Shown: piece by piece, positions 14,395-21,504 of the stretch | Layout of the letters: each line of letters starts with the position of its first letter | How positions within the stretch are numbered: position 1 is the stretch's first letter | NCBI GenBank assembly: GCA_045627885.1 | Contig: JAZQOM010000039.1 | Span: 1 to 24,552 of the forward strand | DNA length: 24,552 nucleotides | From: CALCTE01 sp045627885 | Lineage (GTDB): Bacteria; Bacillota; Clostridia; Oscillospirales; CAG-272 | Direction: 5' to 3' | Translations under genes and position numbers: made by a program | The notes under the pieces: generated by a model | The model's input: the letters and a program-made list of their open reading frames with translations, nothing else | Database searches by the model: none | Told to the model about the DNA's origin: nothing

Positions 14395-15387
14395 TTATTC
14401 CTGCTCGCCGAATCTTTCGCAGCAGGGGTCGGGCTTCTTTTCGCTCGGAGCGTGCGGAGCGGGATTTGTTACATCGCCGATTCCGGTTGTCTCGGAAAAG
14501 AGCACATTGTTTTTCACCGCGTTTACGGTATCGGTCGGGACGATAATCTTTACCGCCTGACCGTCGCCCATCTTTACAAGAGCCTCATATTTTTTGAGCT
14601 CGATTACTGCGGCGTCGGGCTTTGCCTTTCTTATAAGCTCGATTCCGTCGGCTTCCGCCTGCTTTGCAAGAAGAATTGCCTTCGCTTCACCCTCCGCTCT
14701 TGCTATGCGTGCGTCGCGTTCGCCCTCTGCGGCGAGAATCATCGCCTGCTTGTCGCCCTCTGCTCTTGTTATTGCGGCTGCCTTGTGACCTTCCGCCTGC
14801 AATAGGGTTTCACGCCTGTCGCGTTCCGCCTTCATCTGCTTTTCCATCGCGTTCTGAATCTCTGCGGGAGGAATGATGTTCTTGAGCTCTACTCTGCCGA
14901 CCTTGATGCCCCACTGGTCTGTCGCTTCGTCGAGAATTTCCGTCATCTTACCGTTTATGGTGTCACGCGAGGTGAGAGTTCCGTCGAGTTCGAGTTCGCC
15001 GACGATGTTACGAAGCGTCGTCGCCGTCAGATTCTCAAGCGCGCTTATCGGATTAACCGCGCCGTATGCGTATAGCTTTGCGTCAAAGATGCGGAAGTAA
15101 ACCACCGTATCAATCTGCATGGTGACATTATCTTTTGTGATAACGGGCTGAGGGGGAGAGTCGAGCACCTGCTCCTTGAGCGTTATCTTTTTTGCTATTT
15201 TTTCAAAAAACGGGATTTTTACATGAATTCCCGCCGACCATGTTGCGTGATATTTGCCGAGAAGCTCTATAACATATTCAGTCGCCTGCGGCACTATGCA
15301 GATATTCGAGAAAATGATGATAAGCAAAATCACCGCAATAATGATAATCGGAATTGTTGAGCTTGCCAAAAGTACTGTTGCTGTCAT
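14395..15387 (-). CDS. SPFH/band 7 domain protein (stomatin/QmcA-like)
   Basis: This 330-residue membrane-anchored protein scaffolds lipid microdomains or regulates membrane proteases in its family. It has an N-terminal membrane segment (residues about 10-30) followed by the SPFH domain (YVIELLGKYHATWSAGIHVK; PQPVITKDNVTMQIDTVVYF; LRNIVGELELDGTLTSRD). A long Ala/Glu/Arg-rich coiled coil with repeated AEGxxxAxxxRAEG units spans about 190-250. The C-terminal tail is Pro-rich and ends near two cysteines (DPCCERFGEQE). A GGAGG site precedes the ATG. The NfeD-like partner gene often found beside such genes is absent. It has its own promoter and terminator. Confidence 0.92.
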   Translation of the reverse strand: MTATVLLASSTIPIIIIAVILLIIIFSNICIVPQATEYVIELLGKYHATWSAGIHVKIPFFEKIAKKITLKEQVLDSPPQPVITKDNVTMQIDTVVYFRIFDAKLYAYGAVNPISALENLTATTLRNIVGELELDGTLTSRDTINGKMTEILDEATDQWGIKVGRVELKNIIPPAEIQNAMEKQMKAERDRRETLLQAEGHKAAAITRAEGDKQAMILAAEGERDARIARAEGEAKAILLAKQAEADGIELIRKAKPDAAVIELKKYEALVKMGDGQAVKIIVPTDTVNAVKNNVLFSETTGIGDVTNPAPHAPSEKKPDPCCERFGEQE

Positions 15388-15417
15388 ACAAAATACCTCC
15401 TTGTATTTTTCAAATAA

Positions 15418-15446
15418 ATTTTATCATCGGAGAACTGCCGTGTCAA
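15418..15446 (-). promoter_or_regulatory. Promoter of the SPFH gene
   Basis: On the minus strand, TTGACA (15441-15446) and TAAAAT (15418-15423) are spaced by 17 bp ending in TGA. The -35 box overlaps the stop codon of the radical SAM gene (15443-15445). Confidence 0.85.
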
Positions 15447-16345
15447 GTTTTTTTGCCCTGCATAACGCCATCGCGTTCAAACGCGGCGTTAATGGAGTTG
15501 AGCACGCGCTTTTTGTCGGCGCTCCACAAAGGAGCGATAAGCTCACGCTTTGCACCGTCGCCCGTCAGTCTGTGAATGACGGTGCTTTTGGGCAGAGCTT
15601 CCACGCATTTTTCCAGAATGTCGATATATTCTTCCATCGTCAGAACATCGAATTTACCTTCTCGGTATTCTTCAGAGAGGTCGGTTCCTTCGAGAATATG
15701 CAAAAGCTGAAGCTTTATTCCGTCGCTGTGCGCTCCTATGTATTTTGCCGTTTTTACGCAGTCCTCGGCGCTCTCGTGCGGAAGCCCGATAATCTCGTGC
15801 GTAATGATATGCGCTCCTATGCCGTGCAGCTTTTCGCAGGCTTCGTCATACACAGAGAGCGGATATCCGCGGCGAATGTATTTTGCCGTATTTTCATTTA
15901 CCGTCTGAAGCCCGAGCTCCACCCATAACGGCTTTATCTTCGATATCTTTTCGAGAACGGCAATAACGGCGTCCGGAAGGCAGTCAGGTCGCGTTGCCAC
16001 CGACAGAGCGCAGATTCGCTCGTCAGATACGGCATCAAAAAAGAGCTTATAAAGATATTCGGCGGGAGCGTATGTGTTCGTATAGCTTTGAAAATACGCG
16101 ATGTATTTTGCGCCCTTTCCCTTTTTGCCGAGAATTTTTATTGCTTCGTCAATCTGCCCGGATATATTTTCCGTATGCCTTGCGGCAAAGTCGCCGCTTC
16201 CCTTTGCGGAGCAGAATATGCAGCCTCGTGTTCCGAGAGTGCCGTCGCGGTTCGGGCAGGTCATTCCGCCGTCGAGCGCAAGCTTATACACCTTGCCGCC
16301 GAAGATGCTTTTGAGATATTCGTTTGCGGAATAGTACCGTGCCAT
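15443..16345 (-). CDS. TIGR01212 family radical SAM protein (YhcC/YtqA-like; possible MnmL)
   Basis: The 300-residue cytoplasmic enzyme carries a radical SAM iron-sulfur site with Cys30, Cys42 and Cys45 (CPNRDGTLGTRGCIFC). The wider spacing than CxxxCxxC is typical of the YhcC/YtqA family. Further family motifs are YFQSYTNTYAP, LSVATRPDCLP, WVELGLQT, RRGYP and HEIIGLPHES. As I recall, the Bacillus homologue YtqA has recently been linked to the conversion of carboxymethylaminomethyl-uridine in tRNA wobble bases (MnmL). Its partner MnmM/YtqB is not seen here, so this function is tentative. An AGAGGTG site precedes the ATG. Its promoter overlaps back to back with that of the HD hydrolase gene. 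Confidence 0.9.
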   Translation of the reverse strand: MARYYSANEYLKSIFGGKVYKLALDGGMTCPNRDGTLGTRGCIFCSAKGSGDFAARHTENISGQIDEAIKILGKKGKGAKYIAYFQSYTNTYAPAEYLYKLFFDAVSDERICALSVATRPDCLPDAVIAVLEKISKIKPLWVELGLQTVNENTAKYIRRGYPLSVYDEACEKLHGIGAHIITHEIIGLPHESAEDCVKTAKYIGAHSDGIKLQLLHILEGTDLSEEYREGKFDVLTMEEYIDILEKCVEALPKSTVIHRLTGDGAKRELIAPLWSADKKRVLNSINAAFERDGVMQGKKT

Positions 16346-16364
16346 ATTTTCACCTCTTTATTAT

Positions 16365-16393
16365 ATGATACATCTTTTCGCACTATTGCACAA
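16365..16393 (-). promoter_or_regulatory. Promoter of the radical SAM gene
   Basis: On the minus strand, TTGTGC (16388-16393) and TATCAT (16365-16370) are spaced by 17 bp. The -35 overlaps that of the divergent promoter. Confidence 0.65.
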
Positions 16394-16414
16394 GTACAAA
16401 AAATGTGATATCAT
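16386..16414 (+). promoter_or_regulatory. Promoter of the dGTPase-like gene
   Basis: TTGCAC (16386-16391) and TATCAT (16409-16414) are spaced by 17 bp ending in TGA. Confidence 0.75.
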
Positions 16415-16450
16415 AAATTGTAAAGATTTTGTATTGAAAAGGAGAGCTTT

Positions 16451-17665
16451 ATGGCGGACAAAAGTGATTATTTAAGCCTTTCTCCGGAGCTTCAGCAAAG
16501 AATACTCAAAGACCGCGGACTTGATTCGGTTCCAGACCCCGCGATACGCAGGGACAGTACCCGCGATAAGGCAAAGCTCTGGCGCACCGCCTATGTCAGA
16601 GATGTCGAAAAAATACTTCACTGCCCGTACTACAACCGATACGGCGACAAGACGCAGGTTCTTACTTTCTACAAAAACGACGATATTTCAAGAAGAGCGC
16701 TCCATGTTCAGCTCGTCAGCAGAATAGCAAGGAATATCGGCTCACTTTTGGGACTTGACCTTGACTTGATAGAGGCAATTTCGCTCGGGCACGATATAGG
16801 ACACACACCTTTCGGGCACGCGGGCGAAAGAATGCTCGACAAGGTTTACAGCGAGCATTGCGGTCGCCATTTCAGGCATAATGTGCAGAGCGTGAGAGTT
16901 TTAGACCGCATATTCGGATACAATATCAGTATTCAGACGCTCGACGGGATAATCTGCCATAACGGAGAATTCGCCAAGGACGAATACCGCCCCGCAAAGC
17001 TCCCGACATGGGAGGAATTCGATGCGCGCACCGAAGCCTGCATTGTTGCACCGACGACGGCGGAGTCGGACTCTCTGCTTCTTCCCGCAACGCTTGAGGG
17101 CTGCGTTGTCAGAATCAGCGATATGATAGCGTATATCGGCAAGGACAGACAGGATGCGATGCGGCTTAAAATTCTCGAGGACGATTCCATTCTCGAAAAG
17201 GGACGCACCGGCAAGTATAACGCGGCGATAATCAACAATATGATAATAAACATCGTCGAAAACAGCTACGGCAAGGATTATCTTAAAATAGATTCAAAAT
17301 GCTATGCCGATTTTGAGAGAAGCAAGCTCGTAAACTATGAACATATTTATAAAAATCCGAGAGTATCGGAAAAATACGGACTCATCGAGCCGCTTTTCGG
17401 AAGGCTTTACGAAAAGTTCCTTGTCGACCTGAAAAACAAAGATGAAAATTCTCTGATTTATAAGCATCATATAAGATATCTTGAGGGCTATACGAGATAT
17501 TACAGAACTCCCGAATATCTTCTTGAGCGCCCTGACGATATAGTCACGGACTACATCGCAAGTATGACCGATGACTATTTTGTAGATATTTGTCAGTTTA
17601 TTTTTCCCGATATTCCCGATATAAAATACATTCCCTATTTTGACAATGACCGTGACGAAAATTAA
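16451..17665 (+). CDS. Deoxyguanosinetriphosphate triphosphohydrolase-like HD protein
   Basis: Enzymes of this family hydrolyse dNTPs, classically dGTP, to the nucleoside and triphosphate, adjusting nucleotide pools. The 404-residue protein has an HD domain with metal ligands His85 (RRALHVQLVSRIARNI), His114-Asp115 (ISLGHDIGHTPFGHAGE) and a later aspartate, likely in RISDMIAYIGKDRQD. The KTQVLTF segment before the HD core also fits dGTPases. The C-terminal region (about 280-404) shows no other recognised domain. Length matches the bacterial dGTPase-like group without the Escherichia coli Dgt extensions. An AAAGGAGAG site precedes the ATG. Substrate specificity cannot be read from sequence. 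Confidence 0.88.
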   Translation: MADKSDYLSLSPELQQRILKDRGLDSVPDPAIRRDSTRDKAKLWRTAYVRDVEKILHCPYYNRYGDKTQVLTFYKNDDISRRALHVQLVSRIARNIGSLLGLDLDLIEAISLGHDIGHTPFGHAGERMLDKVYSEHCGRHFRHNVQSVRVLDRIFGYNISIQTLDGIICHNGEFAKDEYRPAKLPTWEEFDARTEACIVAPTTAESDSLLLPATLEGCVVRISDMIAYIGKDRQDAMRLKILEDDSILEKGRTGKYNAAIINNMIINIVENSYGKDYLKIDSKCYADFERSKLVNYEHIYKNPRVSEKYGLIEPLFGRLYEKFLVDLKNKDENSLIYKHHIRYLEGYTRYYRTPEYLLERPDDIVTDYIASMTDDYFVDICQFIFPDIPDIKYIPYFDNDRDEN

Positions 17666-17703
17666 ACCACTTAAAATTTCCAAGTATTTTTTGAAAAAAA
17701 CTA

Positions 17704-17732
17704 TTTACACGGAAAAAATTCGGGCGTATAAT
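17704..17732 (+). promoter_or_regulatory. Promoter of the F420 ligase-like gene
   Basis: TTTACA (17704-17709) and a perfect TATAAT (17727-17732) are spaced by 17 bp, 38 bp before the ATG. Confidence 0.82.
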
Positions 17733-17770
17733 AAGTTGTTATTTTAAGACGATAAAGGAGATAATTCTAT

Positions 17771-18961
17771 ATGGAAAGAACTGTCGGAACCGTTGTTCGC
17801 GGAGTTCGTGCTCCGATTATAAGAGAGGGAGACGACCTTGCGAAAATCGTAACAGACTGCATAACAAACTGCATCAAGGCGGAAAATCTCACAATAGGCG
17901 ACAAAGATGTTGTTACCGTTACGGAGTCGATTCTTGCAAGAGCTCAGGGCAACTACGCATCTGTTGATGATATTGCCGCTGATGTAAAGGCAAAGTTTCC
18001 CGCAGGTCATGTCGGCGTAATTTTCCCGATTTTAAGCCGTAACCGCTTTGCAATCTGCCTTCGCGGAATAGCAAAGGGCGCCAAGAAGATTACTCTTATG
18101 TTAAGCTATCCTTCCGACGAGGTGGGCAACCATCTTATCACGGAGGACGCTATGGACGAAAAGGGAGTAGACCCCTACAAGGATGTACTTTCCGAGGAAA
18201 AATACAGAGAGCTTTTCGGATATACGCTTCACCCCTTCACAGGTGTTGACTATGTCGATTACTATAAAAAGCTTGTCGAAGCCTGCGGCTGTGAATGCGA
18301 GATAATCTTTGCAAACAAGGCGACGGCAATTCTCGATTACACAAAGGATGTACTCGCCTGCGATATCCATACGAGAAAGAGAACAAAGAGACTGCTTGCG
18401 GCAGGCGGCGCAAAGACCGTATTCGGACTTGACGATGTACTTTCGGCACCCGTAAACGGAAGCGGATACAACGATTTCTGCGGACTTTTGGGCTCTAACA
18501 AGGCAACCGAGGATACCGTAAAGCTCTTTCCGAGAAATTCTCAGGAATTTGCCGAAAAGGTACAGGCTATGCTCAAGGAGCGCACGGGCAAAACAATAGA
18601 GGTTATGGTTTACGGCGACGGCGCGTTCAAAGACCCCGTAGGAAAGATTTGGGAGCTTGCCGACCCCGTTGTATCTCCCGGATACACAAGCGGACTTGCC
18701 GGAACTCCTAACGAGCTGAAGCTCAAGTATCTTGCGGATAACGATTTTGCAGGACTTTCGGGCGACGAGCTCAAAGCGGCAATCTCCAAGAGAATAAGCG
18801 AAAAGGATGCCGACTTAAAGGGCAATATGGTTTCCGAGGGAACGACTCCGCGCCAGCTTACCGACCTTATCGGTTCACTTTCCGACCTCACCTCCGGAAG
18901 CGGCGATAAAGGAACGCCCATCGTTTATATTCAGGGATATTTCGACAACTATACAAAATAA
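17771..18961 (+). CDS. Coenzyme F420-0:L-glutamate ligase family protein (CofE-like)
   Basis: The 396-residue protein begins MERTVGTVVRGVRAPIIREG and contains the CofE-type signatures DVVTVTESILARAQGNYAS (about 45-63), FPILSRNRFAICLRGIAKGA and MVYGDGAFKDPVGKIWELAD. In archaea and actinobacteria CofE adds glutamate to F420-0. This protein is longer than archaeal CofE (about 250 residues), with inserts after residue 110 and at the C-terminus. Such long homologues are widespread in Clostridia that are not known to make F420, so their true substrate is unclear. It is a single gene with its own promoter, an AAAGGAG site and a strong terminator. No other F420 biosynthesis gene is in the window. Confidence 0.85.
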   Translation: MERTVGTVVRGVRAPIIREGDDLAKIVTDCITNCIKAENLTIGDKDVVTVTESILARAQGNYASVDDIAADVKAKFPAGHVGVIFPILSRNRFAICLRGIAKGAKKITLMLSYPSDEVGNHLITEDAMDEKGVDPYKDVLSEEKYRELFGYTLHPFTGVDYVDYYKKLVEACGCECEIIFANKATAILDYTKDVLACDIHTRKRTKRLLAAGGAKTVFGLDDVLSAPVNGSGYNDFCGLLGSNKATEDTVKLFPRNSQEFAEKVQAMLKERTGKTIEVMVYGDGAFKDPVGKIWELADPVVSPGYTSGLAGTPNELKLKYLADNDFAGLSGDELKAAISKRISEKDADLKGNMVSEGTTPRQLTDLIGSLSDLTSGSGDKGTPIVYIQGYFDNYTK

Positions 18962-18966
18962 AGCAT

Positions 18967-19012
18967 AAAAAAATATATATCCTGCTCATCCGAGCAGGAT
19001 ATATATTTTTTT
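18967..19012 (+). terminator. Strong terminator after the CofE-like gene
   Basis: A perfect 21-bp stem, 18967-18987 with 18992-19012 around an ATCC loop, ends in seven T. It is A/T-symmetric, so it could also stop minus-strand transcription. Confidence 0.92.
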
Positions 19013-19016
19013 GCCG

Positions 19017-19272
19017 TTGATTACACCAGATATGACGGCACTCGAGAAGCGCTGCATTACTTTGTTCCCGCAGGACGGTCGTCACTCGGACTTACGGACA
19101 GTAAGCCCTTCGTTTGCCCGCCTGCGGCGTCGCGTCCTGCGGCGTTTTCGAGCACCGCAGTTTCCGTTAGCTTTTTTACTTTTGATTACACCAATTTACC
19201 ACGCCGCATGATAACATCCGCATAGATTTGTCATCGCGCCCGCCCTGCGCTCGGACTTACAGACAAGTAAGC
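19017..19272. repeat. Two diverged units of a 165-bp spaced intergenic repeat
   Basis: TTGATTACACCA occurs at 19017-19028 and 19182-19193, and CTCGGACTTAC at 19085-19095 and 19250-19260. The spacing within each unit is exactly 68 bp and the units are 165 bp apart. In both, the second motif opens a small hairpin CTTAC...GTAAG. Bases between the conserved blocks differ. No gene is supported here. This fits an old tandem or dispersed intergenic repeat. Confidence 0.6.
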
Positions 19273-19358
19273 CTCTCGCTTGTGTGGGCGTTCTTTCGCG
19301 CTCTGCGGCGTTCTAATGCGGCTTCATTTCCCGTAATCGGTTTTCCCACCAATAAATT

Positions 19359-19431
19359 GCAACACCGTAGGGGCGACTATCAGTTGCTCGTTTTTCATTA
19401 TTTTCGCCGCTACAAAAAGGGCGGCTGATAG
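19359..19431. repeat. Palindromic GTAGGGGCGAC-type intergenic repeat
   Basis: The segment holds GCAAC (19359-19363) facing GTTGC (19383-19387) around CCGTAGGGGCGAC, and CTATCAG (19377-19383) facing CTGATAG (19425-19431). GTAGGGGCGAC-like palindromes are familiar as dispersed repeats in related gut Clostridia (from memory). The remaining bases to 19502 show no gene. Confidence 0.4.
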
Positions 19432-19502
19432 CTTCCCATACAAACACGCAACAATCACGCCGAAAAACACGCATTACGGTTTGCCGATTCATTTGCTGCA
19501 AA

Positions 19503-21347
19503 TCAACTTTGCAGGCTCTTGAACTTATAAAATTCGCCTTTCTTTTCCATAAGCTCTTCGTATGTTCCGTATTCGACGCATCTGCCGTCCGCAATTACCG
19601 CAATCTTGTCTGCTCCGCGTATCGTCGAAAGTCTGTGCGCCACAATAAATGTCGTCTTGTTGCGGCAGAGGTTATCTATCGCTTCCTGAATAAGCTTTTC
19701 CGACACCGAATCAAGCGCCGATGTCGCTTCGTCGAATATAATCACATCCGGCTTCCTTATTATCGCTCTCGCGATGGAAATTCTCTGCCTTTGTCCGCCG
19801 GAGAGCTTATCACCGTGCTCACCGACCTGCGTATTCAGTCCGTGCGGCATATTTGCGACCATATCTTCAAGATTTGCCGCTTTTACCGCCTGCCAAAGCT
19901 CACGCTCGGAGACATTGTCGTTGCCGAAGGTTATGTTTTCGCGTATCGTTCCGGAAAAAAGCACCGAACTCTGCGGCACGACCGCGATATGTTTTCTGTA
20001 TGCCTGCAAATCGAGCGTGTTTATATCCTTGCCGTCTATTTTCAATACTCCGTCGGAGGCTTTGTAAAAGCCTATCACAAGATTGATTATCGTCGATTTA
20101 CCCGAGCCGGATTCGCCCACGAGAGCAATCGTTTCTCCTTTATTGACCTTAAGATTTAGCCCTTTTATAACCGGCTTGTATTCTCCGTCCGAGAGCTTGT
20201 AGCTGAAATCGATGTTTTCAAACGAATATTCTCCGTCGAGCTTTTCGAGCTTTTCTTTTCCGTCGTTATCCTCAACATCGTAAGCTCCGAGAATGTCACC
20301 TATCGACTTTACGGATTCCATTCCTTTTGTGATGATAGGCACAAGACCGATTATCGCGCTTATTCCGGAAACAATCGTTGCATAGTAGTTCTGATAAAGC
20401 GATATGTCTCCGACTGTGATTTTTTCATTTATCGCAAGAAAAATCGTAAACGCAAAGCAAATCAGCGCAAATGTTTCTCCCGTAAACCAGTTTATCGAGC
20501 CGAAAAAGCTTTGCAGAATATCAAGCGCATAGCCTTTCTTGGCGGTTTCCTTGAGGTGGGCGTTCATTTTATCCGCTTCAACATCCTCGAGAGAGTGCGC
20601 CTTTGTCACCGGTATAAGCTCCACCATTTCCATTACGGCGGCGGAGGTGCTTTCGATTTCCGTGCGGAATTCGTTGTTTCTTCTCCTTATGCCGCCGCGG
20701 AAAAATGTTAAAATTCCGACAGATACGGGCACAAGCACGAGGAACGACAAAAATACATATATGCTCTTGAACGCCGTGATGATAAGTGCGGCGGTCAGGC
20801 TGAATATAACTGCAAGAAAGTTTGTAAAAAGCTGTGTGGACATTCCCTCAATAGCTTCGACATCGCGCATGATTTTCGACTGAACGCGTCCAGACAGCAT
20901 TTCTCTGTGAAAGCTGAGCGAAAGATGCTGCAGCTTTCTTACCATAGTGCTGCGAAGCCCCGCTTCAACCGAGCGTATTGCCTTGCTGTAATTCTTCGTA
21001 TGAACATAGTTAAACGGGATATTAAGCACAAACAAAACGAGCAGTACGGCAAAATACAGCGCCATTTTGAGATAATCGGGAGCTATTCCTTTTTTGAGAG
21101 ATGTCACCGCCGCGTCGATAAGCCTTGCCACCAGGATAGGCTTTACTATGCAGGGAATATATTTTAAGGCATAGAAAATAACCGATTTCGCGATTCTCCA
21201 ATAGTTGCCCTTGTATATGTTAAAAAGAATTTTAAGCGGCTTCGAGTCGCCTTTGAACGACTTTAAGAACGCGTCCTCATTTTCGAGCTCCTGCTCAAGA
21301 TTTTCAAATTCTTTTTCAAGTCGCAGTTCTTCTTTACTTTCGGTCAT
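19503..21347 (-). CDS. ABC exporter, fused membrane and ATPase domains (type I)
   Basis: The 614-residue half-transporter presumably works as a homodimer. A charged N-terminal segment of about 40 Glu/Lys-rich residues is followed by a six-helix ABC transporter membrane domain (about residues 55-340). The ATPase domain follows: Walker A GESGSGKST, Q-loop VVPQSSVLFSGTIRENI, signature LSGGQRQRISIARAI, Walker B VIIFDEATSALD and switch AHRLST. This is the MsbA/BmrA/multidrug-lipid exporter type; the substrate cannot be read. The ATG at 21345-21347 is chosen because GGAGG lies 8 nt upstream; a longer start at 21365 would place that site inside the gene. It is a lone gene, divergent from pyruvate kinase, with no clear terminator after it. 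Confidence 0.92.
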   Translation of the reverse strand: MTESKEELRLEKEFENLEQELENEDAFLKSFKGDSKPLKILFNIYKGNYWRIAKSVIFYALKYIPCIVKPILVARLIDAAVTSLKKGIAPDYLKMALYFAVLLVLFVLNIPFNYVHTKNYSKAIRSVEAGLRSTMVRKLQHLSLSFHREMLSGRVQSKIMRDVEAIEGMSTQLFTNFLAVIFSLTAALIITAFKSIYVFLSFLVLVPVSVGILTFFRGGIRRRNNEFRTEIESTSAAVMEMVELIPVTKAHSLEDVEADKMNAHLKETAKKGYALDILQSFFGSINWFTGETFALICFAFTIFLAINEKITVGDISLYQNYYATIVSGISAIIGLVPIITKGMESVKSIGDILGAYDVEDNDGKEKLEKLDGEYSFENIDFSYKLSDGEYKPVIKGLNLKVNKGETIALVGESGSGKSTIINLVIGFYKASDGVLKIDGKDINTLDLQAYRKHIAVVPQSSVLFSGTIRENITFGNDNVSERELWQAVKAANLEDMVANMPHGLNTQVGEHGDKLSGGQRQRISIARAIIRKPDVIIFDEATSALDSVSEKLIQEAIDNLCRNKTTFIVAHRLSTIRGADKIAVIADGRCVEYGTYEELMEKKGEFYKFKSLQS

Positions 21348-21383
21348 AAGAAAAACCTCCGCCAAAGCATTTTTTCGGCATTG

Positions 21384-21412
21384 ATTCTATCACATAGCAA
21401 CATTAAAATCAA
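21384..21412 (-). promoter_or_regulatory. Promoter of the ABC exporter gene
   Basis: On the minus strand, TTGATT (21407-21412) and TAGAAT (21384-21389) are spaced by 17 bp ending in TGA. Confidence 0.65.
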
Positions 21413-21435
21413 GTCTGTCGGCTGACAAAAAACTA

Positions 21436-21464
21436 TTGCAAAACAAAGTCTTGCAGAGTATAAT
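21436..21464 (+). promoter_or_regulatory. Promoter of pyruvate kinase
   Basis: TTGCAA (21436-21441) and a perfect TATAAT (21459-21464) are spaced by 17 bp, 40 bp before the ATG. Confidence 0.8.
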
Positions 21465-21504
21465 ATTCATTGATATAGTTATACCGTGAAAGGATGTGTA
21501 TTGT

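Noticed and set aside
19017..19272. CRISPR array
   Set aside because: Only two units, with diverged filler and 165-bp period; no short regular repeats with unique spacers and no cas genes.
19011..19428. Small open frames in the gap between the CofE-like gene and the ABC exporter
   Set aside because: They overlap the diverged repeats, are rich in Arg/Ala/Pro from GC-rich repeats, and lack ribosome binding sites.
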